64,000 nucleotides of DNA. Source: an uncultured Flavobacteriales bacterium (lineage in GTDB: Bacteria > Bacteroidota > Bacteroidia > Flavobacteriales_D > Sanyastnellaceae). Shown in pieces: positions 1 through 8,901 of this stretch. A program made the position numbers and the translations under genes. Below the pieces are notes generated by a model. That model made no database searches. It was not told the DNA's origin and worked only from the letters and a program-made list of their open reading frames with translations. How positions within the stretch are numbered: position 1 is the first letter of the stretch; each line of letters begins with the position of its first letter. The DNA is taken from positions 23,966-87,965 of the forward strand of contig CASICO010000026.1 of the NCBI GenBank assembly GCA_949373165.1. The letters run 5' to 3'.

Positions 1-505
1 CTGATCCAATAAGACCTCTTCTTCCCCGGTACAATCATCATAGCGGGTCTCGTCTCCCGAAGCCTTGCGGCAATTGATCGCATATTCCTTGCCTTCCGAA
101 TAACGCGTGTAGTACCAAAAACCACGGTCCCTCACCGGAACGCTGCTGTCGTCCTTTTTGATGCGGCCCACAATTTCATCAAACAGCTTCTCCTGAAGTG
201 GCTGTGTATGGGCCAGTTTGCCCTCGATATATTCATTCTCCTCGTTGAGGTATTCGATTACATCCTGGGTCTGTGCATCTGCTGTTTCTGCATTCTTTTG
301 CTCATCGCTCAAACGCATCCAGAAATAGTTGTCGACTCGGGTGTCCCCGTGATCAGTCAACTCAAGCGGAATCTGTTTTGCCATCGGTGCGATGGCATTG
401 TCGTCTTTGGACATATCGGAAGGGGATTGACAGGCGATGAAAAAGGTGGCGGTCAACATCACCACAAAAGCGCCTGAAAGGCGCGCACTGGTCAGGGCTC
501 GGAGC
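1..505 (-). CDS. S9 family peptidase (prolyl oligopeptidase / oligopeptidase B-like), N-terminal part, truncated by the left window edge
   Basis: Minus-strand open frame from ATG at 505 with lipoprotein-like signal (MLRALTSARLSGAFVVMLTATFFIAC) followed by 'PLELTDHGDTRVDNYFWMR', typical of the oligopeptidase B N-terminal propeller; no stop in window. Confidence 0.75.
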
Positions 506-579
506 ATAAGAATCGTGTATTGAACCTCAATATTAACTCACACCAGAGGCACAAGGGTGACCCGAAAGAGTCAAAATTC

Positions 580-846
580 TCAGAGGGCTGCCTCTTCTGC
601 CGAAAAGACACGGAACTCAAAGCGTTCCATGATGGTATTGGCCAACAGTTTTTCGCAGGCCTCGCTCACCAAGTTTTCGGCTTCCTCTCGGCTTTCCGCT
701 TCAATGTCCAGGGTAATGTGCTTGCCAATTCGCACATTGGACAACTGCTGCAATCCGATGTTGGGCAAATTGTTGGAAACGGCCTTGCCTTGAGGGTCAA
801 GCAAAGCGGGCAGGGGAAGAATATCGATGGCGGCGTGGAATACCAT
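580..846 (-). CDS. purS: Phosphoribosylformylglycinamidine synthase subunit PurS
   Basis: 88 aa; 'AAIDILPLPALLDPQGKAVSNNLPNIGLQQLSNVRIGKHITLDIEAES' matches the PurS family pattern. Confidence 0.88.
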   Translation of the reverse strand: MVFHAAIDILPLPALLDPQGKAVSNNLPNIGLQQLSNVRIGKHITLDIEAESREEAENLVSEACEKLLANTIMERFEFRVFSAEEAAL

Positions 847-852
847 GTGGCG

Positions 853-1713
853 CTATTTCGTCGGAAGGGCGCGGTCTAAAATGGCGCCCATCGTCGGGTA
901 CGAAATTAAGGCAAGGACGAGTCCTTCGGTGCCTCCAAATGCCACGAGAATCAACACGCCAATCACCCAACCGATTCGAGCCCCATCCATCCATCGGAAT
1001 TGCCCCCATTGCTTCAGGCCGAATTGAGGAAGTTTAGACGCCATCCAAATCGGCAAGGCGGTACCTCCCAAAAGACCGCACCACCAGAGCCAAGCCGCGG
1101 AATCAGCCGCAGCCCCCAAGGCCCAGGCGGCCAAAAGCAAGCCCCACCAAACGGCTGAAAATGGCGCCGGGATTCCCTCAAAATCAAGCGACAGACCCGA
1201 TGTCTGCTGCTCCGTTTCCAAAGCATTTCCCGCATATCGTGCCAGCCTCCACGCCGCTGCCGGAAGAACCAGCATGGGCAAAAACGAGAGGCAGGTGTAC
1301 TCCAAAGGCGCCAAACCAGCGGCCATCCATTCCTTCATCAGGGCAACCCCAACAAAAGCCGGGGCCAAACCTCCTGAGACCAAGTCTGCCATGGAGTCCA
1401 ACAAGGCACCTTGCTTCCCCTCTGCCCCCATGGCACGTGCCACTGCGCCATCCAAAACATCGCATACTAGCCCAACCGTCCAAATGCCCAACATGACCAG
1501 CACCCCCATTACCCGGCGCTCAGCGATGCCGAAGGTGTCCATCAACCAACGGTCCACCCCGATTGAAGCGGCCCATTCAGAGGCAGCCCAACCTAAATCA
1601 AACTCTGAGGCAGCCCACCATGCCACCATCGCACCTGCCCCCAAATTGCCGAAGGTCAGGATGTTGGCGGGCCATGCGCGCCAAGGTGCGGAGGGAGAAA
1701 TGGAGGACTTCAC
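853..1713 (-). CDS. pssA: CDP-diacylglycerol--serine O-phosphatidyltransferase
   Basis: CDP-alcohol phosphatidyltransferase motif 'CDVLDGAVARAMGAEGKQGALLDSMADLVSGG'; ORF extends to 1791 but a GTG at ~1713 is a likelier start. Confidence 0.85.
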   Translation of the reverse strand: MKSSISPSAPWRAWPANILTFGNLGAGAMVAWWAASEFDLGWAASEWAASIGVDRWLMDTFGIAERRVMGVLVMLGIWTVGLVCDVLDGAVARAMGAEGKQGALLDSMADLVSGGLAPAFVGVALMKEWMAAGLAPLEYTCLSFLPMLVLPAAAWRLARYAGNALETEQQTSGLSLDFEGIPAPFSAVWWGLLLAAWALGAAADSAAWLWWCGLLGGTALPIWMASKLPQFGLKQWGQFRWMDGARIGWVIGVLILVAFGGTEGLVLALISYPTMGAILDRALPTK

Positions 1714-1795
1714 AAAGGGAAAATTAATCCGAATGAAACCCTGCGGCTTCGCTTCCGTATATTTGCATCCCCGCTGTGGTGGGGAAAACAAAAGT

Positions 1796-1866
1796 GGTCT
1801 GGTGGCCGAGTGGCTAGGCTCAGCTCTGCAAAAGCTGCTACAGCGGTTCGAATCCGCTCCAGACCT
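1796..1866 (+). tRNA. tRNA-Cys (anticodon GCA)
   Basis: Acceptor stem GGTCTGG/CCAGACC, T-arm GCGGTTCGAATCCGC, anticodon loop CTCTGCAAA, discriminator T (U73, typical of tRNA-Cys). Confidence 0.93.
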
Positions 1867-1873
1867 CCCAAAG

Positions 1874-1906
1874 AAGAAGCCCGGTGAAAACCGGGCTTCT
1901 TTCTTT
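1874..1906 (+). terminator. Rho-independent terminator after tRNA-Cys
   Basis: AAGAAGCCCGG-TGAAAA-CCGGGCTTCTT hairpin followed by TTCTTTT. Confidence 0.75.
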
Positions 1907-1926
1907 TCACAGGTTTTCTTAACCCG

Positions 1927-4878
1927 TCATTGGCACTGCTCCCCGAACGACGAAAGGACGAGCAGAATGTCGCTCACCCCCACCAATCCATCGAGGTTCA
2001 CATCCTCTGCGCACGACACGGGACCCCACAGACAGCTGCCATCATCCATTGTGGCTTCCACTGAATAATTCGTGGCCACCTCATAGGTGCAGCCGGCCTG
2101 CTCTTCCAAGTCACAAATGCCATTGGCATTCGAATCACTCTGGCAATTTCCACCGCACTCGCCCAAGGCATCTCCTTGCCCTCCTTCACAATCACAATCT
2201 CCCATGGGAATGTCCGCACAGCCACAGTCATAAATCGCGCCCAGACCATTGCATATCCCACAAGCATCAAGGACCCCTACGCAGTCGTCTACCGTGTCGC
2301 AAATCCCGTCTTCGTCCAAGTCTTCCGCACAAGTTCCGTTGCACTCGCCAATGGCATCCAAGACCCCTATACAATCGTCCACAGTGTCGCAAATCCCGTC
2401 TTCGTCCAAATCTGCGGGACACCCGCCAGAACAAGTCTCACAACTCTCCCAACACACCGCCGGCAGGGTCACCGCGTCATCGACAGTCAACAACCGGTTC
2501 ACAAACTCTCCTGTAGTCAGTGTGCACGACTCTCCTCCAGAAAACTGCTCAGAAGCACCCCAATCAAACGTGGTGAATTTGTATTCATACAAGCCCGGAG
2601 ACCAATTCATGGTCACGGTCCAAACTCCGTCGCCTTCTGGATCGAACAAAGGCTCTGCAGTCGCATCCCAACCGTTGAACGTGCCCGCCAAAAACACCGG
2701 GCCGTCTGGAGACGATGGGTCATTCATGTCCACGGACAAGGTTACAGGGAACACACATGAGCCATCATTCGAATTGGCCGACGAATTGTAATTCACAGCA
2801 TCTGAATCTGTGCAGCCCAAAACGGTTCCCCCGCCCCCATTCCCACCACCATCACCCACCCCAGGACGCGTCGCCAACCAATACAAGGTGTTGGTTTTGG
2901 TGTTGCCGTCGTCGTAGCCATTCAACGTGGACGCCTCGTTCCAAGCTTCCACGGGGTCAATGACGGCATGGGCCATGTAGATAAAGCCCTTCCACCCTTC
3001 TCCAATGCTGGGGTTATTGAGCCCTGCGGCCACAACAGGATACTCCTCCTCAATCCACTCAGCACGCAGCAGCTCTTCCGTAATCGGGGTGTAGGGCAAC
3101 ATCTGAATGCCGTGAATGAACTCCACGTTGGCGCCAAAAAAAGTGGTGTAATCCACCTTCATTCCCCACAAAATGCCCACCACTTTATTGGAGGCATAAG
3201 GCTCAGGGTAGATGCCCTCGCCCGCATTGATTTGCCAGTATTTCCAAGTGGCTCGCAATTCCGTCGCCAACATCATGCGGCCGAGGTCACGGATCCGGTC
3301 ATCTCCTATGGCCAAACCATACAAATACACCCCGTACCATGCGTTGACTGCCTCCGAACTGCTCTCTTGATTCCTGGAGTCGCCAAACTCAAACAGCCCT
3401 GCAGCCCAGGAGTGTCCGACAAACCAATCCTTATTGCGCATATAGCCGAAGTGTGCGTCTGACCCTGAAGGCTCTGCAATGTCCCGGATCAATTCCAGCA
3501 CCTCATCGCCCCATTCTGCCACCCACGCCGGATTGTCTTTGGCCATCGCTGCCGCCGCATAAATCCAGTAACCATAATGGAAATGATGGTCGTTGTAATA
3601 CCCTTGACCAAAGGCGGCGCTGGGGTTGTTGATGCCAGAAGACACCACCAAACCACCCCAACTCTGATCGTACAACAAGGGGTCCCCATTTGAGCCCGCC
3701 AACCGCTGCTGAAGCGCCGGGGCTAGGTTGCTTCGGTAGGTATTGGCGAGCGAAGTCTCCCCGAGTTCATCCGCAATGAGGGCCAACCTGGCGAGTGCCG
3801 AAAACTGCTTTCCCCCGAAGTAGGGATCGGGCGCTGTAACGGCAAAGCCCACATCTTGGGCCAAAGCATCCCGGACGTCTTGCTCCAAATCAGCCGAAAT
3901 GCCGTTGGGACTGTCCCAAGCAATGGTGGTCAATGGCTCTGCCATGGTCCACGTGTTGCCCACGATGCCGGTCATGTCACCCTTCATCGTATTGCGCACA
4001 AGGCTCACCGTGGTGGGGGAAGACAGTACGTCCATGTGATGAGGCAAGGCCATCATCAGCAAAGGGCCCGACCCTGTCGATTCCCAATTGAACGTGAGTT
4101 CTCCCATATCTCCGGTGGCTGTGGCCGAGACTGAGCCCCCCGTTGGCGTTCGTCCAGCATGCGCATCCAACAAGGCAGAGTCGCCCCCGTCTTGGAGAAC
4201 AGCCGCACGAAGGGTTCCCGTGAATGGCCCTGAAGCCACCAACGCCCCGCCAGAGACACTCAGAGTAATGGAGCTCGAGGCATAAATCACCCACGTTTGG
4301 CCGTTGTTCAGGCCCACCTCAAATCGCGTATTTGTGTTTGGCGAACCGGCGGAACCGCCATTCACAGAAGTGATGGCATGCACCGTCCCCAATCTTGGGG
4401 TCAGGGCTTCATATTCTGCAGACACGTAAGCCATGCCCCTGACGAGGCTTGCGGCCATCGATCCAGGGCCATTTCCCCAACTCATTCTCACATGCAATGG
4501 GCCGTAATCCGTGACCTGCCGTGCAGGCAGGCCATTGACCGCGCCAAAACTGAGGTTCTCCGTGAAATAAGTGAAAATGTAATTCTGCTCAACCACCTTC
4601 CCCGAAAAGCCAAAGCGCAACCCGTCGTTGTGTGCCTGCAGCAAATACGGCAACGCATTGACCGTATTGGTGCCTCCGCCCAAGACCATGTTTTGCCACC
4701 AGGCGTTGGTCGGCAAGGGGACTGAAGTGTCGCTCCACAGGCCCGTTGGGGACAAACCGTGCGATTGAGAGGAGAAAGAAGAGGGTGCCGTCGAAAGAGG
4801 GTCACCACCGAGCAAGTCTGGTTGGGCCCACGTTGCAGTGAAAACCGCCAGACAAAGGAGAAGGAAAACAGAACGCAT
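1927..4878 (-). CDS. Secreted GH81-like endo-beta-1,3-glucanase with starch/glycogen-binding-like domain, TSP3-like Asp/Cys repeats and dockerin-like C-terminus
   Basis: 983 aa; signal peptide; 'PLPTNAWWQNMVLGGG', 'DQSWGGLVVSSGI', 'GYYNDHHFHYGYWIYAAA' typical of GH81; 'VFLAGTFNGW...YEYKF' CBM-like; repeated 'DLDEDGICDTVDDCIGVLDA'; 'GCTDSDAVNYNSSANSNDGSC'; terminal 'DVNLDGLVGVSDILLVLSSFG'. Confidence 0.85.
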   Translation of the reverse strand: MRSVFLLLCLAVFTATWAQPDLLGGDPLSTAPSSFSSQSHGLSPTGLWSDTSVPLPTNAWWQNMVLGGGTNTVNALPYLLQAHNDGLRFGFSGKVVEQNYIFTYFTENLSFGAVNGLPARQVTDYGPLHVRMSWGNGPGSMAASLVRGMAYVSAEYEALTPRLGTVHAITSVNGGSAGSPNTNTRFEVGLNNGQTWVIYASSSITLSVSGGALVASGPFTGTLRAAVLQDGGDSALLDAHAGRTPTGGSVSATATGDMGELTFNWESTGSGPLLMMALPHHMDVLSSPTTVSLVRNTMKGDMTGIVGNTWTMAEPLTTIAWDSPNGISADLEQDVRDALAQDVGFAVTAPDPYFGGKQFSALARLALIADELGETSLANTYRSNLAPALQQRLAGSNGDPLLYDQSWGGLVVSSGINNPSAAFGQGYYNDHHFHYGYWIYAAAAMAKDNPAWVAEWGDEVLELIRDIAEPSGSDAHFGYMRNKDWFVGHSWAAGLFEFGDSRNQESSSEAVNAWYGVYLYGLAIGDDRIRDLGRMMLATELRATWKYWQINAGEGIYPEPYASNKVVGILWGMKVDYTTFFGANVEFIHGIQMLPYTPITEELLRAEWIEEEYPVVAAGLNNPSIGEGWKGFIYMAHAVIDPVEAWNEASTLNGYDDGNTKTNTLYWLATRPGVGDGGGNGGGGTVLGCTDSDAVNYNSSANSNDGSCVFPVTLSVDMNDPSSPDGPVFLAGTFNGWDATAEPLFDPEGDGVWTVTMNWSPGLYEYKFTTFDWGASEQFSGGESCTLTTGEFVNRLLTVDDAVTLPAVCWESCETCSGGCPADLDEDGICDTVDDCIGVLDAIGECNGTCAEDLDEDGICDTVDDCVGVLDACGICNGLGAIYDCGCADIPMGDCDCEGGQGDALGECGGNCQSDSNANGICDLEEQAGCTYEVATNYSVEATMDDGSCLWGPVSCAEDVNLDGLVGVSDILLVLSSFGEQCQ

Positions 4879-4918
4879 TTGGTTCTATTAAATTAACCAT
4901 CCCCGTTCTCTCCCCCTC

Positions 4919-4954
4919 TTGATTTTAGTCAAATGCGCCCTTGATTTTTGTCAT
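4919..4954 (-). promoter_or_regulatory. Two CRP/FNR-like half-palindromic boxes upstream of the GH81 gene
   Basis: TTGATTTTAGTCAA (4919-4932) and TTGATTTTTGTCAT (4941-4954), centres 22 bp apart. Confidence 0.4.
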
Positions 4955-4962
4955 TGGTGGCC

Positions 4963-6165
4963 TCAAACCTCTAAAACGGCGGCAATGCCAGGCAAGGTTT
5001 TTCCTTCCAGCCCTTCGAGCATCGCGCCACCTCCCGTGGAGACGTAACTCACCTTGTCGGCCAATCCAGCTTTGTTGACCGCCGCAACAGAGTCTCCGCC
5101 TCCAACAAGGGTATATGCCCCATTTTCCGTTGCAGCCACAATGGCATCTGCAATGTGATTGGTCCCTTCGGCGAAACGGTCGAACTCGAACACGCCCATT
5201 GGCCCATTCCACAAAATGGTCTTGCAATCTTTCAGCGCTGCAGCAAAAGCCAAACGGCTGTTGGCCCCGATGTCCATGCCTTCCCATCCATCGGGAATGG
5301 CATTGGTGGGATATGTCTGCTGGGCTGCATCGGGAGAGAACCCATCGCCACACAACGTGTCAGAAGGCAAGTGAACTTCAATGCCTTTCGTCTTCGCAGC
5401 CTCCAACAATGAAAGGGCCTCACTGTGCATGTCCGTCTCCACCAGCGAACCGCCAACCTGCCCCCCCTGGGCCTGAATGAATGTGTAGGCCATTCCCCCT
5501 CCAATCACAAGCTTGTCCACCCGGTCCAATAGGTTTTTGAGCACGGCGAGCTTTGAACTCACTTTGGCACCGCCAATCACCGCCGCCACCGGATTTTGAG
5601 CACTGCCCAATACCCGTTCCATGGCCTTGACTTCTCCTTCCATCAGAAATCCAAACGCCTTGTCTTCAGGAAAAAACTTGGCAATGACGGCCGTGGAAGC
5701 GTGTGCACGATGGGCTGTGCCAAATGCGTCGTTGATGTAGAAGTCTCCGTTCTCGGCCAACTGACCTGCGAAAAACTCATCCCCAGCTTTCTCCTCTTCA
5801 TGGAACCGAAGGTTCTCAAGCAAAGCGACTTCTCCTGCAGCAAGAGATTGGGTGACCTCAAGGGCTTCGTCGCCAACGCAGTCCGAAGCGAACTTAACCG
5901 AACGGCCAAGCAGCTCCTCCAACACGGGCACAATGTGCTGCAACGAAAGCGCTGCATCTCGGCCTTTTGGACGGCCAAGGTGGCTCATCAAAACAACGCT
6001 TCCACCCGTGTCGAGCACACGCTGAATGGTGGGCATGGCCGAACGAATCCGCGTGTTGTCGGTCACCTCCCTACTGCCATCCTCAGCTGGCTTGGTTAGG
6101 GGAACGTTAAAATCCACACGGATGAGGGCGCGCACGCCATCGAAAGAAAGATCTTGAAAAGCCAT
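4963..6165 (-). CDS. pgk: Phosphoglycerate kinase
   Basis: 'RALIRVDFNVPL', 'VVLMSHLGRPKG', 'GGGDSVAAVNKAGL', 'STGGGAMLEGLEGK'; start at MAFQDLSFDG. Confidence 0.97.
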   Translation of the reverse strand: MAFQDLSFDGVRALIRVDFNVPLTKPAEDGSREVTDNTRIRSAMPTIQRVLDTGGSVVLMSHLGRPKGRDAALSLQHIVPVLEELLGRSVKFASDCVGDEALEVTQSLAAGEVALLENLRFHEEEKAGDEFFAGQLAENGDFYINDAFGTAHRAHASTAVIAKFFPEDKAFGFLMEGEVKAMERVLGSAQNPVAAVIGGAKVSSKLAVLKNLLDRVDKLVIGGGMAYTFIQAQGGQVGGSLVETDMHSEALSLLEAAKTKGIEVHLPSDTLCGDGFSPDAAQQTYPTNAIPDGWEGMDIGANSRLAFAAALKDCKTILWNGPMGVFEFDRFAEGTNHIADAIVAATENGAYTLVGGGDSVAAVNKAGLADKVSYVSTGGGAMLEGLEGKTLPGIAAVLEV

Positions 6166-6193
6166 GGTTGGGCAAGTTGTGTATCGGTTGGGG

Positions 6194-7768
6194 TCAGGCG
6201 AAAAGGGTGGACCATCCCACGCGCTCTGCAACGCGGGCAGGAAGCTCGGAAATCGGGACGCGGATTTGCTTCATGGTGTCGCGGTCACGCAACGTCACCG
6301 CATTGTCCTCCAACGTGTCGTGGTCGACAGTGATGCACATCGGCGTGCCGATGGCGTCCTGCCTTCTGTAGCGACGACCAATGGCATCCTTCTCGTCGTA
6401 CTGAACACTGTGGTCCATTTTGAGCAGGTTCATGATTTCACGGGCCTTCTCAGGAAGTCCATCCTTTTTCAGGAGCGGCAAAACAGCCAGTTTCACCGGG
6501 GCCAAGGCTGGTGCAATCTGCATCACCACACGTTCAGAACCATCCTCTAGCGTTTCCGTGCGCAAGGCATTGGACAAAACAGCAAGGAACATGCGGTCCA
6601 AACCAATGGAGGTCTCCACCACATAAGGAACATAGCTCTCTTCCTTCTCTGGGTCATAGAAGCGCAACTTTCGTCCACTGTGCTCTTCGTGCGCGTTCAA
6701 ATCAAAGTCCGTGCGGCTGTGAATGCCCTCGAGCTCCTTGAATCCCATGGGGTAATTGAATTCAATGTCGCATGCGGCGTCGGCATAATGCGCGAGCTTG
6801 ATGTGATCGTGGAAACGGTAAGCATCCTCTCCCATGCCCAATGCCTTGTGCCATTGGATGCGGGCCTCCTTCCAGTAGTCATACCACTTGGCTTGCGTTC
6901 CAGGGGCTACGAAAAACTGCATTTCCATCTGCTCGAATTCGCGCATGCGGAAAATGAACTGCCGGGCAATGATCTCGTTTCGAAACGCCTTGCCAATCTG
7001 GGCGATGCCAAATGGCAATTTCATTCGGCCCGACTTCTGAACGTTGAGAAAGTTCACGAAGATTCCCTGTGCCGTCTCAGGACGGAGGTAAATCACACCT
7101 GAATCGCCACTGACTGCGCCAAGTTCAGTCTTGAACATGAGGTTAAACTGGCGCACATCCGTCCAATTGGCTGACCCCGTCTCAGGGTCTTTGATTGCCA
7201 AGTCCACAATCAGCTGCTTGACCGCGTCCAAATCTTCCGCGTCCATGGCGGATTTGAACCGGCCATTGATGTCGTCGATTTCAGCTCGACGACGCACGCA
7301 ATTGCCATTGGTCGCAAGAAACTCATCCTTGTCAAAGTCATCGCCAAACCGCTTTTGGGCCTTGGCCACATCCTTGGCAATCTTGGCGTCGATCTTCCCA
7401 ATGTGATCTTCGATCAGAACGTCTGCACGGTACCGCTTCTTGCTGTCCTTGTTGTCGATCAGTGGGTCATTGAATGCGTCCACGTGACCTGAAGCCTTCC
7501 AAGTGGTCGGGTGCATAAAAATGCTCGCGTCCAAGCCCACAATGTTTTCGTGCATCCGCACCATCGCAGTCCACCAATACGCCTTGATGTTGTTCTTGAG
7601 CTCAACGCCCAATTGACCGTAGTCATAGGCCGCACTGAGGCCGTCGTAAATGTCGCTGGAAGGGAACACGAATCCGTATTCCTTTGCGTGTCCGATCACG
7701 CGCTTGAGGTGGTCGTCCTGTTGGGCCATGTCAAAAGAGGTCGAGGTGGATGTCTTTGAGGTGAGCAT
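6194..7768 (-). CDS. glyS: Glycine--tRNA ligase
   Basis: Class II GlyRS motifs 'YGFVFPSSDIYDGLSAAYDYGQLG', 'ETAQGIFVNF', 'QIGKAFRNEI'; start probably 7768 or 7729, not the ORF start 7993. Confidence 0.95.
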   Translation of the reverse strand: MLTSKTSTSTSFDMAQQDDHLKRVIGHAKEYGFVFPSSDIYDGLSAAYDYGQLGVELKNNIKAYWWTAMVRMHENIVGLDASIFMHPTTWKASGHVDAFNDPLIDNKDSKKRYRADVLIEDHIGKIDAKIAKDVAKAQKRFGDDFDKDEFLATNGNCVRRRAEIDDINGRFKSAMDAEDLDAVKQLIVDLAIKDPETGSANWTDVRQFNLMFKTELGAVSGDSGVIYLRPETAQGIFVNFLNVQKSGRMKLPFGIAQIGKAFRNEIIARQFIFRMREFEQMEMQFFVAPGTQAKWYDYWKEARIQWHKALGMGEDAYRFHDHIKLAHYADAACDIEFNYPMGFKELEGIHSRTDFDLNAHEEHSGRKLRFYDPEKEESYVPYVVETSIGLDRMFLAVLSNALRTETLEDGSERVVMQIAPALAPVKLAVLPLLKKDGLPEKAREIMNLLKMDHSVQYDEKDAIGRRYRRQDAIGTPMCITVDHDTLEDNAVTLRDRDTMKQIRVPISELPARVAERVGWSTLFA

Positions 7769-7784
7769 TGCACCCCTGAGGCTG

Positions 7785-7792
7785 CAAAAATA
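7785..7792 (-). promoter_or_regulatory. Bacteroidetes -7 box (TATTTTTG) upstream of glyS
   Basis: Exact match to TAnnTTTG, 17 nt upstream of the proposed ATG at 7768. Confidence 0.4.
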
Positions 7793-7825
7793 GGCCTTGC
7801 ATGCGTGCGGACGTACCTTGCGCAA

Positions 7826-8848
7826 ATGGCCAAAAAAGCCCTGTCCACAAAGCGCATTGGCATCATCGGAAGCGGAAGCTGGGCAACGGCCCTTGCTCAT
7901 TTGTTCACCCGACACGACGACGCCTCTGAATGCCCAGTAAATTGGTGGGTTCGGCGGGAGTCGTCCCTGAGTCACATTGCAAAAACAGGGCACAATCCCC
8001 TCTATCTAAGGAGCTTGTCCCTTCCCCTAGACCGGCTAAATATGTCGACAGACATCCAAGCCGTGGTCGACAACAGCGACATCATTGTGCTGGCTGTTCC
8101 CAGTGCATACTTGGACGACGCACTCCGCGGAAACCAGGTGAGCGGCCTCGAAAACAAGGTCGTATTCAATGCTGTCAAAGGGCTGGTCACAGATGAACAC
8201 CACATTCCAGCCCGCTATCTCCACAAGGTGATGGGTGTTCCTTACGGCAGAATCGGACTGATCGCAGGCCCGAGCCATGCCGAAGAAGTCGCAAGAGAGA
8301 ATTGGACCTACTTGACCCTGGCCTGTTCGAACGAAAACTTGGCGCAGCATCTCGCCGACCGGCTCCGAAACCCCTGGCTCAGGACGCACACAACAGACGA
8401 CATTTTCGGCATTGAACTCGCCGCTGTGCTGAAGAACATTTATGCTGTGGCGGCTGGAATTGCGCACGGCATGGGGTTGGGAGACAACTTCATTGCCGTC
8501 CTCATTTCCAACGCGCTCAAGGAGACAAGTCGTTTCCTGAACGCCGTCAATGAAACCGCTCGAGATGTGAGTGCTTCGGCTTATCTGGGGGACCTTTTGG
8601 TGACGGCGTATTCCCCTCACAGCCGGAACCGAACCCTAGGAACCATGGTCGGAAAGGGTTACCGCGTGACGGGTGCACTGGTCGAGATGGACATGATTGC
8701 AGAAGGATATCCTGCCGCATTGGGCATTCATCAAATCAACCAGAAGTTCGACGTGCCTATGCCCGTCGCAGAGTGCGTCTACCGCATTCTTCACGAGCGC
8801 ATTGCCCCCTCCATTGAAATGCGCATCCTCGCAGACCGGATTCACTAA
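7826..8848 (+). CDS. gpsA: NAD(P)-dependent glycerol-3-phosphate dehydrogenase
   Basis: 'IGIIGSGSWATALAHLF', 'GLIAGPSHAEEVA', 'AAVLKNIYAVAAGIAHGMGLGDNF'. Confidence 0.95.
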   Translation: MAKKALSTKRIGIIGSGSWATALAHLFTRHDDASECPVNWWVRRESSLSHIAKTGHNPLYLRSLSLPLDRLNMSTDIQAVVDNSDIIVLAVPSAYLDDALRGNQVSGLENKVVFNAVKGLVTDEHHIPARYLHKVMGVPYGRIGLIAGPSHAEEVARENWTYLTLACSNENLAQHLADRLRNPWLRTHTTDDIFGIELAAVLKNIYAVAAGIAHGMGLGDNFIAVLISNALKETSRFLNAVNETARDVSASAYLGDLLVTAYSPHSRNRTLGTMVGKGYRVTGALVEMDMIAEGYPAALGIHQINQKFDVPMPVAECVYRILHERIAPSIEMRILADRIH

Positions 8849-8901
8849 GCCTGTAGTTTCTTCTGCCGGGCAACGAAAAGGTGACCGACCTTGTTGGTTC
8901 A

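Noticed and set aside
1274-2068. 264-aa + strand ORF spanning pssA antisense and tRNA-Cys
   Set aside because: Overlaps a clear tRNA and is antisense to pssA and the GH81 3' end; no coding signature.
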